The position numbers were made by a program, and so were the translations under genes. Below are positions 50,112 to 64,000 of a DNA stretch of 64,000 nt, piece by piece. Origin of the DNA: Casuarius casuarius (taxonomy: Eukaryota; Chordata; Aves; Casuariiformes; Casuariidae); NCBI GenBank assembly GCA_003342895.1, contig PTFA01000011.1, positions 6,047,024 through 6,111,023 on the forward strand. The letters are read 5' to 3'. The stretch's first letter is position 1, and each line of letters starts with the position of its first letter. Under the pieces are notes generated by a model. The model worked only from the letters and a program-made list of their open reading frames with translations, was not told the DNA's origin and made no database searches.

Positions 50112-53100
50112 CATGAATAAAAGAGGAAAAACACGGTAGAAATTGTGTAACTTACTGGATGGGCAATGAGCATGTAGCAATTACCAGATAACAGACACCT
50201 TAGGACCACTGCAAATAAAAATCACATACACTGAAATCTGTATACGTGGGTTTAGTTTATACAGAAAAAGAGAAAAGATAGTACTAGAACAGAGCAAAGC
50301 TTAAAAATGTACTCCAATTCTTTCATCGCACTTTTCAGACAACATATACATCTTTAAAATCTTGACTGTTAACAGAAAAGTGGCAACCTCCGCACTCTTT
50401 CATTCCTTCTAAGATACATGTGAGCAAACTTCAAACTTTTTGTACAATGGACCACTGGTAAACTTCAAAATATTTTGAGGACTATAATAAATTCTTTATC
50501 AAGCTTTTTATTAAAAATGCCATATCTTACTACTGAAAATCATTCATTGGACATGCTGAGGAGCCTTCAACAGAAATGTCCATGGGCCACAAATTTTAGA
50601 AGCATATTCATTGTCTTATTTACTACCATATGCATTATGCAATCTTTTATACTGTCTCTGAATTCTGCTTTCCAAATGTATTCCAGTCTCNCTAGATTTT
50701 GGAGGCATTTATGAACACTTACATATTGAAATATCAGTACTATACGAAAAGGAGGTGACAGTTAAGGGATCTCAGGAAGAATATCAACCACATAAAAACT
50801 AGATGAGCCCAGTGATAGGGAAAGCCATAGTGAAGTGAGCAAGGGCACATAGAACATCTGCCCATGGAACACCTGATCTCTCTCAAAACTAGCCAGAGAG
50901 ATCGCTCAAAAATGTTGAATGAAAAGAAGCAAAAAAAGTTATTCATTCTCATTTGACCTACTTCATCCTCCAATTAGCTGGAAAAAGTCCAACTTATTAC
51001 CCAGTAGAGGCTCTTCAGTTACCCTCACTGCCTTGAGTTAACACCCTAGGAATATGGTATTCTGTATTAAGCAATTTAGGAATACAAGTCTCACTGTAAT
51101 TTAATAGAATCTAAGTATGTAACAGCTAGAGATTTTTCATGATCCCAAATTTTACATCATATTGCAGAGGATGATATGAAAAAGCTGCCAATGTAAATCC
51201 TAAGAATAGTAAGCAAAGACAGAAAGGAAAGCAGAAAGGGATAGCAAGATTTTGCTAAGAGTAATAAATCAGAAAATTTGAAAGACCAAGTAAAAATTTT
51301 GACAGAGGTAAAGAAGAGAAACTAAGGTGAAATAAATACATTTAAAATCAATTGTAGCTAAGTACTTTAAAGAATAAGGTTTAATTTAGGGTACAACAGA
51401 CAACACAGAAATATGTTAAAAAATATATCAAACAGGATTAAGGGAAAGGGGAATTCTAGGTGCCAGACACTAAGAAACCTTTGTAACTTAGTGAAGCTAC
51501 ACTTCTGCTTTTCTGTAAAGAACAATGGTGAAGTAACAGAAGTCTGCGGAAGTGTCAAATGAACTCCAAGTGTCTGTTCTGCAAATCTAAACTTCTATCA
51601 TGTCTGAAAAAGCTCTAGTTGAATAAAGTCTAATCTGACCCCTGAGAATCAATTCAGTTGAGAAATAACAATGCAAAATATGTGAAGACAGCTATTTTGA
51701 CAGGTATTTTCCAAAGATGGCTGATTTATTGAGTTGTTTTTTCACCAAAAATGTCCCAATACTTAGTCAAGATAAATATTCTAAGACATGACAAAAAAAT
51801 TTACAGAATTATATCATTCTCAAAAAGAAACTAATGACTAACCACAGAGTGGGTGCTGCCTCCTGTTAACTGAATTGAGGTAGGCAGCATTAACTGGTAA
51901 ACAAGCAGTTATATTTTAACACCGAGAATAAGTAGGACCCTTGTAAAATCAACTAGCAAGTAGACTGTAATTTTGATTACACCTATCATGAAATTCAAAT
52001 CACAGTGAAGTTGGATTGGATAATGGAAGGCTAACTGCATCCCTCCAGTGTTATTAAAGAATGTAGAGAAGCTTCTCTGGAGATAGAACAGTGTTTTCTA
52101 CTGAACCTGATCCACTGTAAAGTTCTTATTGAGGCTGAGGATTTGAGGTCAATCCTCTAGTTTCAGAAAGTTAATCGAGTGGTTAATCTTTGACTAGAAA
52201 TTTCAGGGATAAAGTTCTTCCAACTGAGCTTAACCTCAGCATGTGTGATGGAATTAAATTTACTAAATCCTCACTTCCTTGTGTCTTGTGTTTGAAACAA
52301 AAACCAATCAAGTGTTGTTACCATCCTAACCGTACACCATACCTGATTAACACAATGACAAGTTAATCATATTCAATTGCTTCTATTTCAACAGTTGCTG
52401 TTGTATGATATTTAAGAAAAAAAAGTTAATTTATGCTCTGTTTCTGCAAGTGAATACAGATGCAAATACTCAGCTCAGTTCTGTTTTGCTCTACAGAGAT
52501 TAATATATGTGTATTGATCTACCCACATGCATCCATTTGAAACCAAGGCCACTAATTAGATCCTAAATGTGCCAGGAAATTTGAGTTACAGTTACTGACT
52601 GCCACAAACGTGTGATGTGTGCTTTAAAATCCTTGCCTGAAAGATACTAAGGGAGCACAAAAAAATATTACTAAGAGTTCTATTTCACAATAGCTAATCA
52701 AAATAGAAAACTTTCCTAAATTTCAGTAAACTATTCCACAAAATCTTTAAGTTCTTCTGTCAGTTATATCTCTGGAAATGTTTTTTTTTTTTTTTTTTGG
52801 CTTGTCTCAGAAAAATATTCTAGTAAAACCATGGCATTGTTATTTTTGACTTAGTTTTGCAGGATAATCACGCTACACATGAAGAAAATTATGATGAGTG
52901 GGGCCCATAATTACTAATGTGAGCATGGTTCAAAACAGAGAGGAGGGAGTAACGGTTCTGTCCACTACTCAGGCCGCAAATCAAGCTACTAAAAATGAGT
53001 CATGACTCGCCCCGGATCATACATAGTCAAAATGCTGATGCAGAAGCAGATTAAAAAATAGGCTCATACCTAAACTTCCAGATTCCACAGATACAGAATG

Positions 53101-56100
53101 GTGTCAAAATCCTTTTCCTTTTGAAAAACAAAAACGCAACCCCCAAATGTTTTTGCCCCCCCCCCATTGTTTTTAAATGTCCCTTGGTCACAAATAAAAG
53201 CTCACAGAGCATCCTGAAAACACAATTCGAATGTAACTATTGCAGCCATGTTTGCCCAAGCCTGCACAAACTAGAAGAAAAATATCTAACAGAACCAAAA
53301 AAGCTGTTTTTTTCTGACACCTACTAACACAAAGAGCTAGGCCTTCTGTTTGGATGTTTGCAGTTAGCTTTAGAAGTTGGATGAGCTGTCCCTGTGCAAT
53401 GCTCACACTCGCTGTGTGTTCTCTTAATCCACTTTGCTGTGGGAGTTTCTGTGAATCATGAGTGTTATCTCTGTGCCTATATGCCATCATGCCAATCTGT
53501 CTTTCATACCTACGTGAGGTCTGTAAGAACAGGCATGCCACAGTGCAATGCCATCTTCAAGTGCTGCTGAGAGAGGTTAATAAGTCTGGCCTGCCAGCAA
53601 GGCTGCTTAGCTTAGGTGGTATACCAATAACTGAGTCTGCAACTATGCTTCCTCCAGCTCCGCAGGCAGCCTGTTTTGCAGTGTGCACATTACCTTATCA
53701 GCCAGTGTGCCAGTGTTCAATCCCTGAGTCTCTTGGCATATTCTCCAGCGATGGCATCTGCATGTTAATATTTGACAAGACAGCAGTTCGAAGACCAAAC
53801 TATGTTAGGCCTCCAAGACTAGTGCTGACCTTATTTCTGAAAGTACATGGGAATTGTTATATTATCTGTTTTTAGTATACAGAAATACATGGACCTAGAC
53901 AAAAAATAAAGACAGTTCTCTCACTCCTGAGAGAAAAAAAGACACTGTTTTTGCACAGGTTTCCTCACTGCTATGGATAGTCTTTTGGTAAAATCAACAG
54001 ATCTTCAGTTTCTCCCAGAGCTTGCAATTTTTCTTCTGCACCAGTAACCCTTCAGTCTTAGCTTGGGATCTTCCATCTCTCCGACAACAATTTGTAGCCC
54101 ATTGCTTTTCTCTTGCCTACAGTGTCCTGTCACCGTCAGGAGGCTTTCCTGCATTCCTGTGTCCTTCTATGTCCTTGCCTCTTTATTCTCTGCTCTCCTA
54201 AACACCAGAGGCATTGGAAAACTAACAAGATGTTTAAAGGTATAGTTGCATGTGCATTTTCTTTAATAGCAGTATGGTGTGAGCAGTTTCTGGTATCCCT
54301 CTCTCTCCTATTCCCACAATTAATCATTCCTTCCCCCCCTTAGTTATGTTGGCAAAAGTGTTTTTGAGTTTGCAAAATGAGCCGGATCAGGAAATGGATT
54401 TGAGTTGGAAATGACATTGAAAAAAAGCAGGCAGAAGAAAATGGCTAAATGCTANATGTGAGAGCTGCAAAGAGAAACACCTATGTAACTGTTGTTTGAT
54501 AGTACTTCTGATAAGATACCAGGGAAGCAGCTGTAACTAGAAGATACTGGTTGCAAATGGTTACCACAACACAGTGTCTATATTTATCTATATGCATGTA
54601 TGTCTTCTAATAGATCAGTATTTTTGTCAAGTCAGCCATTAATGATCTTAGAACAAGGATGTATGCATGACTAGTTTGTGGTAATGAGACATTAGTTAGT
54701 TATCAAGAAACCACACCTTGAAGGCTGTTACAAACAGGAGATTTTAACACAGGTTCCCACAATGTACAAGCAGCAGATGACAGCAGAGGCCTTGACAGTG
54801 CCAGCACAGGACAACAGCAAAGCTGCCAAGACTATAAACACAAATGGTCAATTACTGATCATGATGGGAATGGTGCCCTGGGAGCTGGGAAGAAAACAGT
54901 CCTGAGGACAATCAGGACTAGAGAGCAAGTAAACACACTGTGTTAGCAAACCTACAACGATGAATTCAAGCAGAACCAGAGTGAGGAGGAAGAAACCTCC
55001 TACATCAACATCATACTCCTCGCAAAGAAAGAAACCATAAACATTAACATCGTACTATTTCTAGTGAAGAACTTGAGATGCTGGCCAGTCACTATAAGTC
55101 CCTGCTTTTCTCTTAAATAAGACTAGTGCCATCAGCCTTAGGATCCAGAAGGGCATCAGAAGGATAAGCATAACATAAGAGAAGGGGGTAGGTATAGAAA
55201 GTTTGCATATGTCAGTCTTAACTGTTTTATTATTGGGAATGAGTGATAATAATTGCATAATTTGGTCTATGAGAATTAATATCATTGTAACGTGACTAAT
55301 AGTTCCTTAATTAGACTGTTAAGACTTTAAATAGACTAGTAACAAATTCTTGTTTTTTTCATACGTGCTGTGTTTCCTTTAGTCCACATGAAATGTGGGA
55401 GGTGCTTGGTCTGGACCCTGTCCTTGAGGACTGGCTGTTAAAATTAAGATGCAGTGCTATGGCTTGAGATCAGATAACCCCACCTTGCTGTTTAATTCTC
55501 ATCTGTATCCTTCTGATATTTTGATACAAGTTAATGAATGGGAATAAAAAAAGGTGCTGGCTGTTCTCCAGAACACTTCCTTATGACATGGACATAGCAG
55601 TCCCCCTGGAATTGCCCCTCTCCTTTCATGATCAGTAATGAAAAAATAAACTGCATCTACTCTAAGTCATTCTTAAACAACTCGTTAGAGGAAGGAAGCA
55701 CAGGTTTCCAAACTATCGCTTTAGCCTATCTTAAATATAGCCCAAAGCTTCTGTGTTGGCTTTCACTGTACTATGAATTTGAAAAAAAGATTCAAACTAA
55801 ATGAAATTTTAATAGCAATTCTAAACAGCCTTGATCTAGGCGTAAATTTAAATCTTTTTGTGGTTTTATCTGGTCTAAATAAAATTGAAGAAGTGGTTAG
55901 CAATCTTGGGTTTTTTGTTGATATTTTATACTGCATTTAAATTATTGTTATACTGTTTTCCCTGTCTCCTGTCCTAAAGCCCTGCTTACCATGCCGCTAA
56001 TTCTTTGCAGAACGTGGCAGAATTCTACAGCTTTGTACATCAGTTTACCAAAGAAAGAGAAAACAATGGAATAAAGGCTAGATATATAAAAACCTAGCAG

Positions 56101-59100
56101 GCTATTTTTGTTTATTTACCTGTCCCAAAGTCGTCAAAGGTGGGCACGAAAACTTTGCAAGTAATCCTTTCCTCCTTATGTTTTTTATCCCCCGGAAATA
56201 ATTCATAAATATAAGTTGATGCAATCAGACAGTAAGCATTCATGCTATTCATTACCATTTCCTCAAACATCACTTGCATAACCAAGCTAACAAAATTGCA
56301 AGACTGAAACTTGGTTACGCACCATGTGAAAGAACTTGAAAGACTGCATATAACAGTGACACCCACTGATGTCACTGTAATACCAGATTGCAAGATTTAA
56401 GTACTTACAATTTTGAAAATGTGTTTATTAGACAACAACCCTAATGCTTCCCAACAGAAGAAAAGAGGCTGTGGAGTGCATAAGGCACTGAATGTGATTA
56501 TCTGTAGCTTCCACCAAAATTTACTCAGCATTGTAAAAGTCAAACTTTAGCCATAGTGCATACAAGGTATGCACAATGAATATACATTAACTAGACATCT
56601 AAAGATATTTGTTTAGCATATTTAAGAAATATGTTCAAATTACTTGAAATATGGGCAAGAACTTTGTGATTAAGAATAAACATTATGAAATAATTAAAAT
56701 AGAAACAAAAATGGATTGCCTGCTATTCAAATTCATATCCTCATTTAAGAAACCAAACTACTGTTAATAAATCATCCGTTTGAATATCTGTATGAATTAC
56801 CTGTTTGAGGTTGTATGAAGAATTACCCTTATTTATTTCCTTTTTCAAATCTCTTTGTTCTATCATATATTTCTTATGGATCTTCCCTGTTGAGCTGCTT
56901 TTGGCAATCAATATAATACAGATATCTTCTCAAAGTGCTGCTCAGATACTGAGGAATATAAATATGATTATTTCATATTTAAGTGGAAAGAGACAGGGCT
57001 TACTAGCTTGTTCAAAATCATGAATAAAGCCAGTACTATAATCTGAATTAAAATCTTTGGAGGTTGCAGTTTCCTGATCTTCTGCATCACACTGTTCCGT
57101 CAGTATATTATGTGGGCTCCAAGAGGAGGAGAGCAGTAGCCAATGGAAAGTAAAAGGTGGGAAGAGGTAAACTAAGTCCAGACACTGGTGGAAAGTTTGG
57201 GCAGCACTGTTATTGTTGCAATTTTGACATGGTGTATTCACTTTCTCTAGAAAGTCTCATTTTTGATAAACCATATATGGAAAAGCTACTAGAGATTAAT
57301 AAATAAGCAAATATAACACAAGTTGAGATAAGATAAAATTTCTGAGATACCAGTTTCAGAGAACACAAGAGATTGTGGTTGTACCGAATACTGGCAAGCT
57401 AATTTGTATTCAGTTTGTGGCATTAGTGACAACCACACAGGATAAGGAATCAATATCTGAGCTATCTTCTTCTCCTTTAAGTTATGAAGCCCTGTATCAA
57501 GTGTTTCTATATTCTAGAAAGGAGGGATTAGTAGATTAGAAAAGCAATGCTTCTGTGCAGATTAAACCTTTCAACTTCTTTGTCATTATAAAAATACTAA
57601 AGCTGATATTTGTTACAATACTATGGCTAATGGTTTTACAGGAGGCTGAAAGTTATATTTATTAAAAGCTTCAATCTGAAATGAGAAATGGCTTCAATGA
57701 ACTGCCACAGATAATTCCACACAAGGAAATACTGCATTTCATGACCAAAATTGTTCAATAGTATATATAATGTGCAAGAATGTATCTAAGCAGTGCACAG
57801 AATATAATCTGGACATAAAATTGTTGTAGCCACTTAACCCCATATTTGAGATAGAACACCAGTAGCAGTCTCTACTTATTAACTTGAAAGGTTTTACTAA
57901 GAATGAAACATTTCTCATAAAGGAGAACTTAATGAATGAACATACCTAGAATGCTAGTAACAACTGACACAATAGACTTAAAACTGTGTAAGGTAAAAGT
58001 CCAAAACTAATGAGACAAGATACAGTGAGGATACATCAAGCAGTCAAACAAGGTAGCGAGGAGATCAGGATGTTTCCAGGTACACTGCGTAGCTACCTTA
58101 GCGCCAAACAGACCGGGGAGCATTTCTGTTGAGTGATTTCAGTGGTATCCTGCTTTGTCTAAGCAATCTCCCTACACAAACAGTGAAGGTTTGGGTCCAG
58201 TTATCCACGTTAAAAAAAAAAAAGAGGANGAGCACTCTGATCTGGAGCATTCTGAGAGAAACGCATGGACTCATTCAGATTTTGTTATTACATCATTCAA
58301 GCTTATGCAGATTGTACAAATGTGAATGCCAGTCACCTGCAAACAACATGCCATGTTACTATGCCTGGTATCAAACTGGTATAGAGCATGAGTTTCCAAA
58401 CCACAGTATATGCAAGCCTTTTTAAAATGGTCCACAGCCTGGTACAAAGCAGAAAGCTGCCATTGCCAGCAGTCATACCTGTTGAGGGGAGGGGGAAGTC
58501 AGGGGGATTTGCAAGGTCTTTGCTATGTTTCTAGTACTATTCAGGAATAACTTACACCAAAGCGTAACGTTCTTAGTATTTATGACCAGCATTTACATGC
58601 ACAGAACACAGTTGATACATTGGAAAAAGAGAGAATTGAAATATAAGGACAGTCAAACAAAGGAAGAAAAATGATAATGAATGACCATAAAGGAAGTCAA
58701 GAATGCATAATTACTGTTTTCAAAGAAGAGACTATAAATGGGTCCCCATCACACAAAGAAGTTTAAAAACTGTAATAGCATCACTATTAACCCAAGAATG
58801 TGAACAACACCAGATTCTTTAAATAAAGAATCTGAAAAATTACGGATTTGTTCATTTACTCTTTGGTCATCACATCTTCAAGAGTCCTCTCTGTTCCACT
58901 GTGACAGCTTCCCAGAGAAGCAAGACATAGGAAATCCAAGGAAAAGAATGTAAAAGATGGATAATAGTGAATAAAGAATAAACATTCTTTTGTTATCTCC
59001 TTATATTAGGAAGAAGGGAAACAAGCAGAACTCCCGCTTTTTAAAAAAAGATCAGCAAAATATAAGGGTAAAATGCATTATTGTAATAAATAAAAAAAAA

Positions 59101-62100
59101 TATTTATAGAGAGGAAGTGGCAGAGAAAAAGATTCAGTTTCTATGTTCTAAGGCTTGGAGTACCTTTACAGTTCAACCTTTCATTTAAAGCAGTAATAAC
59201 ACCTATATGGCATGATACAAGACAAGTCACTTGTAATCTGAGATCTAAGATTTCTTTCAATATATGAAATCATTCCTGTCCTTCAAGATCACAATGTTTA
59301 ACTAGTTTATACTTTATTTAGTACATATGATCCCAACAGGAGGCTGCCTTAGGCTTCATTTCCACTTAATTCAGAAAAACAACATTCCTTATTCATGTAC
59401 TGCCTGATCAAAGGCTTACATTTAGCACAACATACATTAAAAAAAAAGCACATTTTCAGCAGATTTCTTACAGCTAAATGAGAAACTGAGCTCAACTCAT
59501 GGAAAATGTATTCGTTCCGGTCATATTATTTTCCCAATTTGTGCTCAGAGTTGTCTTCCCAAATTTACAGCATTCAAAATAGAAAAAAAAGAAAAAGGTG
59601 TATGATATTGATACATAATGGAATAAAAATAGGAATAACAATCACTGAATAGAAAAAAAAGCATGTGAGGCTTCTTATTTGTTTTTGAGTAGTTCATGTT
59701 TCCATTATTTACCATATGTGTATGCTGATTAAAAGCACTTTGGGCATACAAAATGCTAGGTATTCACATAATTGCTTGAGCATTGAAGGATCTTTGGACC
59801 CAGCAATTACAAGAATGCATAAGGAGGGTGAAATGCCAGTTACTTTGCCTTGAGTATTATGGGCAGATTGCTTTTATTTAGACATTCTGCACATACCATC
59901 AATCACCACTTGTCAAGATACGTAACAAAGTTCTACTTTAACCACCTAAATAGAACAAGGTCAAAGCAATCACATTCTATTTCTAATATGCTTTAAATAT
60001 CTTATATACCTTATACAGCCACTGACAAAACAAGTATGAGTTGATTGTATAGTTACACAGATTAGTATCTTCTTAATTATAACATCTTGTTGAAAATTTG
60101 GGTGACAGTCTATCTGACCTTTGCTATCCTCTCAGAAGAGTTTTTCAGTTATGATGCACCAGCTCCCAGTAGTGCTTATTTAGGTAAGTCAGAATACAAT
60201 TTAAATATTTCACAGGTAAACACCAAAACAAACTCTGGCTGGGTTTTTATTTGCTTCATTGCAGGCAGATGCAGTTTGATCTAGTTAAAGACACAACCGT
60301 ACAGAAGAGATTGGGTTGTTTCAAGAATTTCTGAACTGACAATGGTTCTGGACCAGAATTAATGTCATGGAGCTCAAGACACACACCATGACCTGCTTAT
60401 GCAATTCTGGTGCCAGTTTCTTTAATTTGTATTTTAAGTTTGTTATGCTTCATAAATTGAATGTGAGCAGATATACCTCATCTGTTTTACCTCAGCTGCT
60501 GCAGAGGAGAGATGCAAAATACTGTTAATCATCATATTGAATGAGTATTCTTTGCTTAATTTCTTACTCCTGTTAAATTTCTATTTGGCTAAAAAGACAG
60601 GAAAAGTACTAAATTTGTTAATATATGAGTAAGCATGAAGATAGTTCAAGCACCAATTCTTGTAACCATCCACATTTTAGTTTTCATTGATAGTATAACA
60701 AAAAGCTTTCTTAATTTTAGAATGATTCTAAGCTTCTGCTTAATAAATATCTCTACTGACAGTCTGCTCTCCACTCAGGAATAACATCATTTCCTTAGAT
60801 GTAAATGCAAAGTCTCGCTTAAAGCTATCAGTTTCATGCACCAGTTTTTTGCTCTGGGAATTTCTCCTATATAATCATTGTCACGGTGATCTTAGCAAAA
60901 CTTAAGCAACTTAATTTCCAACATTTTTCAACTGAGAAATCCAAAGAAGAAATGGATTGGAGAAAAAACATCAGCCCTTTTTTTGGGCCAGCCTTACAGG
61001 CCTTTCAAATTGGGGTTGTCTCTAGATGCCTGACAGAAGCTGGAACTCCAAGTCCTGCTTTGTAGTCTAAAGAACAAATCCAGATCCATTTCATCCTTAA
61101 AATAGTTTGTGTGTTCACTGATTCTTTGACAATCTTTCAGTGGTTCTGACTGAGATTCCCTTTCTCTAATATTCAGGACGTGTCACAGAATCAATTTTGT
61201 TAGTTCAAAAAGTCCATTTCTGTCTTGCACATTTGTAACGATCTCTTTCACTCTATCCTCAGTGGTACATAAACAGATAGATAAAAATCCTCATATTAGA
61301 AAAAAATGGATTTTTTTTCTCTGTAAAACAGAGGGTTATTTAAATCCCAGTTTAAGATCTCGTTATCTAGAAGAAACAGCTTTTTGAGTAACTGAGGAGT
61401 TAATCTCCAATTGTGAAATGACGTTTATCTACATAAGTAGCCCCCAAATCAGCATCTGTGACGTTACTTCTGGGCAAGCCAAATTTTTGTCAGCCTGAGG
61501 CTCCTGCTTTTAATTATCATGACGCTGGACTGTGAACTGCTGTTTCAGACTCCTTTGCCCGCTGCACGCGCTGTCCAGCGATCACTCAGCGCCAAGGAAC
61601 CCATTTGGTGCTAAGTGCTGGGCAGGATCCTGCCACAAGCATCACCTAACTTGCATCAAATAACCCGTGCAAGACCCTGTCACCTTTTAAGGCACAGTTA
61701 GCAACACTGATCTTTTCTTCTGTTGTATGCTGTGCAACTTATTGGCTATAAATGTTTGCTCTAATTATGTGAGCACAAAGCTGTGCTTTCTTGGGTATTT
61801 CCTCTAGTCTTGAATCAAAGTTTTTAAATTTACTCTTCTCTCCTACATTTTATGATTCCTTTGTTTTCACATGTTAACTGGAAACAGAATTAACTTCCCA
61901 GTTTGCTTTCTCAGTGAGGCAAATGGGAATTGACCACGTCCACCACAAAATAATGCAACACAACTAGAAAAACATTGGAACAGTAGATATTAAGAAGAGG
62001 AGAAGAAAGGTCAGAACCTCTTCTGAGTCCCAAAAAGTAACTTGGGTATTGTCTAATTTAGTTTTTAAGTGTGAGATAAGACTTAGCATAAGTAAAGAAA

Positions 62101-64000
62101 AAAGATAAGACAATGACACATTTACATCTAAGTAAAGATAAGTGTATGTGCTATCACACTGCAGATACAGTAATTATTTGTTACCACAGGGCCCTAAGTG
62201 ATTAAGCAAGCAAACTTGTATTTACCCCAAGGCAATCCTTCACCTATTTGGTAAGACTTCCATTTCATTTTTTACAAAATAAATACACATAGTCTTTGCT
62301 TAATTCTGATAGAGGTTTGATTGTAACTGCTCTGCCATGGGGAAGGGAAAAGGTCATTCTAACCCCAACAAGAGAAAGAATTTTAGCTAACTATTTGAAG
62401 TTCCTAGTAGGACAGAAAATGGTGTTGACACGTACCCGTGAAAAAAAACAGTTTCTGCCCCTCACAGCAGAAGCAGCTTTCCGTACCTGAACTGAGGTCC
62501 CTATTAGTACTCCTGATACAGTTTGCTGGGGGAAATGTACAGATAACATTTGCTTCGATAATTAAACTCCGCAAGACAACACTACAATTTTTGTTTTTAA
62601 TTACAGATGATAATTCAGCATATTTTACCTCTCCAAAAGTGAATTCTTCAGTGAAAAGTCAAAACTAGAGTATTAGGAAATCCCTTTTCACACTTAAATT
62701 CAGGTGTTCCTAAAAGTTATTGGACTTTCAGAGTAGTGCAAAAGATTTGAATCAAGAGTTCAGTAATTGGATCTGAAAAAGCATTTATTAAAGCACTTGT
62801 TAGAGAGTGAAATCTCTGTCAAAGGAGAAATTTCACTTTTAGGAAAGGATTACAAGACACAAGTGTTCAATAAGAAGATTCTAAAATGTACATTAAAATC
62901 ATTCAAATCACAGTGAAATTTTAAAAGCTAAAAGCATGCAGTCATGGGTATGTATGGAACCTCACAGGGGTTTTGCTTTTAAAGTATTTCTAGCAAACTG
63001 CTTCAGAAAATCATAAAAACATTCAATTGTTCTAAGAAAACAGGGTTCATTGTGAATTTGTGATTGATCCTGCTGGAGTAAATATAAAACATTTGTAAGT
63101 GAAAATAAAAATATTTTGAATAAATGTTACATAATTGAAAGTTAGATGTGGCAACAAAAGCAAATAAAAACAAAGCTTGCACTATTGCAAAGAGTTGGCA
63201 TTTTTTATTTTGCAGTATCCTAAAATATAAGTATTGTATTCAAAATTCTTCTAATTTCAAATGCAGAAAGACAATTTTGGTAGTAGTGACAAACTCAACT
63301 GAAATGTGATGTATGCAAATAAGAATTAAATGAACTGGATTACCTGCAAATTGGAATACATCTTGTTTGTTATTTCCTTGCATGCAAAGGCAAAGATAAC
63401 ATTTTAAAAGGCATGGACAACATTACAATTTATTACTGCAGCACAATCATGACCTACTGTATAAAGCAATTATGCAGCTGCAAAAATGCCTGCATAATTA
63501 TTCTTTCCAGTTCACGTTCCTGCATAATTGTACTCCAGAATCTTAGCTTCACCAGCCCCCAAATCGCTAGTCCACATGCTGGACACAATAACCTTCAAAG
63601 GATTTGGTTAGCTTTACAGTGATGCCTGTTGAGGGCTGCAGACAGGCTGACACAGCTATTCAGAGGTGTGAACTGATCCTGTTTGTCAAAATGAGGTGCT
63701 AATGAAAGAGCAAAATTTTAACAATTTAAAAGTCAGTGTCAACTGGGGAACATTACAGGGAAAAAAAAAGACACTAGTAAATCTATTGTTATTTAATGCA
63801 GCAGTAAACAGTGACATGGTGGAGACGGCAATGTGATAATTCTCTCACAGACTGCGCGAGATGGGAATGAACTATGCAAAATTTCTCACCTAGGGTTTAG
63901 AGTAGTACCTGTCTTTATCTAAGATAGAAGAGAGAAACGGACATACTTAGGGAACTGCCTCTTNGCTGTGTCATGACAAAAAAAGAAGGAACCAATGAAA
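50112..64000. other. Non-coding or intronic stretch, weak exon candidates only
   Basis: AT-rich with a poly-T run near 52782-52798. No gene is firmly supported. Two segments have splice-like borders and an open frame: 56120-56286 on the minus strand and 60136-60183 on the plus strand. Both are discussed as findings. A CpG-containing patch lies at 61540-61670. The longest open stretch is 53462-53875 (137 codons), with no recognisable motif. Confidence 0.45.

Noticed and set aside
50430..50480. Resemblance to hAT-type transposon ends ('caaactttttgtacaatggaccac'), with a similar phrase near 58390-58430
   Set aside because: Similarity is short and from memory; no terminal inverted repeats or 8-bp duplications were visible.

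Overview
The window looks like avian (bird) nuclear DNA. The main evidence is three 3'-terminal fragments of CR1 LINEs, the dominant retroelement of bird and reptile genomes. Supporting signs are a solo LTR with short class II-type target duplications, few SINE-like sequences, an AT-rich background, and vertebrate splice sites where coding sequence can be seen. There are no bacterial operons, CRISPR arrays, rRNA or tRNA genes, and no long open frames.

Left edge (1-2520). This is the 3' end of a plus-strand gene I cannot name. Two short terminal exons (1117-1194 and 1934-1967) have good splice sites and matching phase. They encode a cysteine-rich stretch and then a short basic tail with a stop. 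A partial exon at 1-39 is phase-compatible with them. A second reading of the same edge, frame 3-188, looks like a secretory signal peptide but lacks an in-frame ATG. The two readings conflict and both are given.

2.5-7 kb. Three CR1 3' fragments of visibly different age lie in the plus orientation (4120-4470, 5265-5382, 6700-6936), with TG, GTTT and GA microsatellites around them.

7-64 kb. This is mostly non-coding, intronic or intergenic. The firm landmarks are a 133-bp direct repeat present twice about 1.25 kb apart (23037-23169 and 24286-24417), a strong AT-rich palindrome just after its second copy, a homopurine tract at 28.5 kb, a likely minus-strand solo LTR at 29.9-30.2 kb, and a 410-bp solo LTR with perfect 6-bp target duplications at 49696-50105. 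A 173-nt segment at 37746-37918 has strong splice sites on both sides and one open frame, so it is the best candidate for an unannotated exon. Weaker exon-like segments at 36.5, 44.8, 56.1 and 60.1 kb are listed only as findings.

I see no self-contained new molecular system. The points most worth checking are the unidentified gene at the left edge, the 37.7 kb exon, the dispersed duplication beside the palindrome, and the cluster of ambiguous bases inside the solo LTR.
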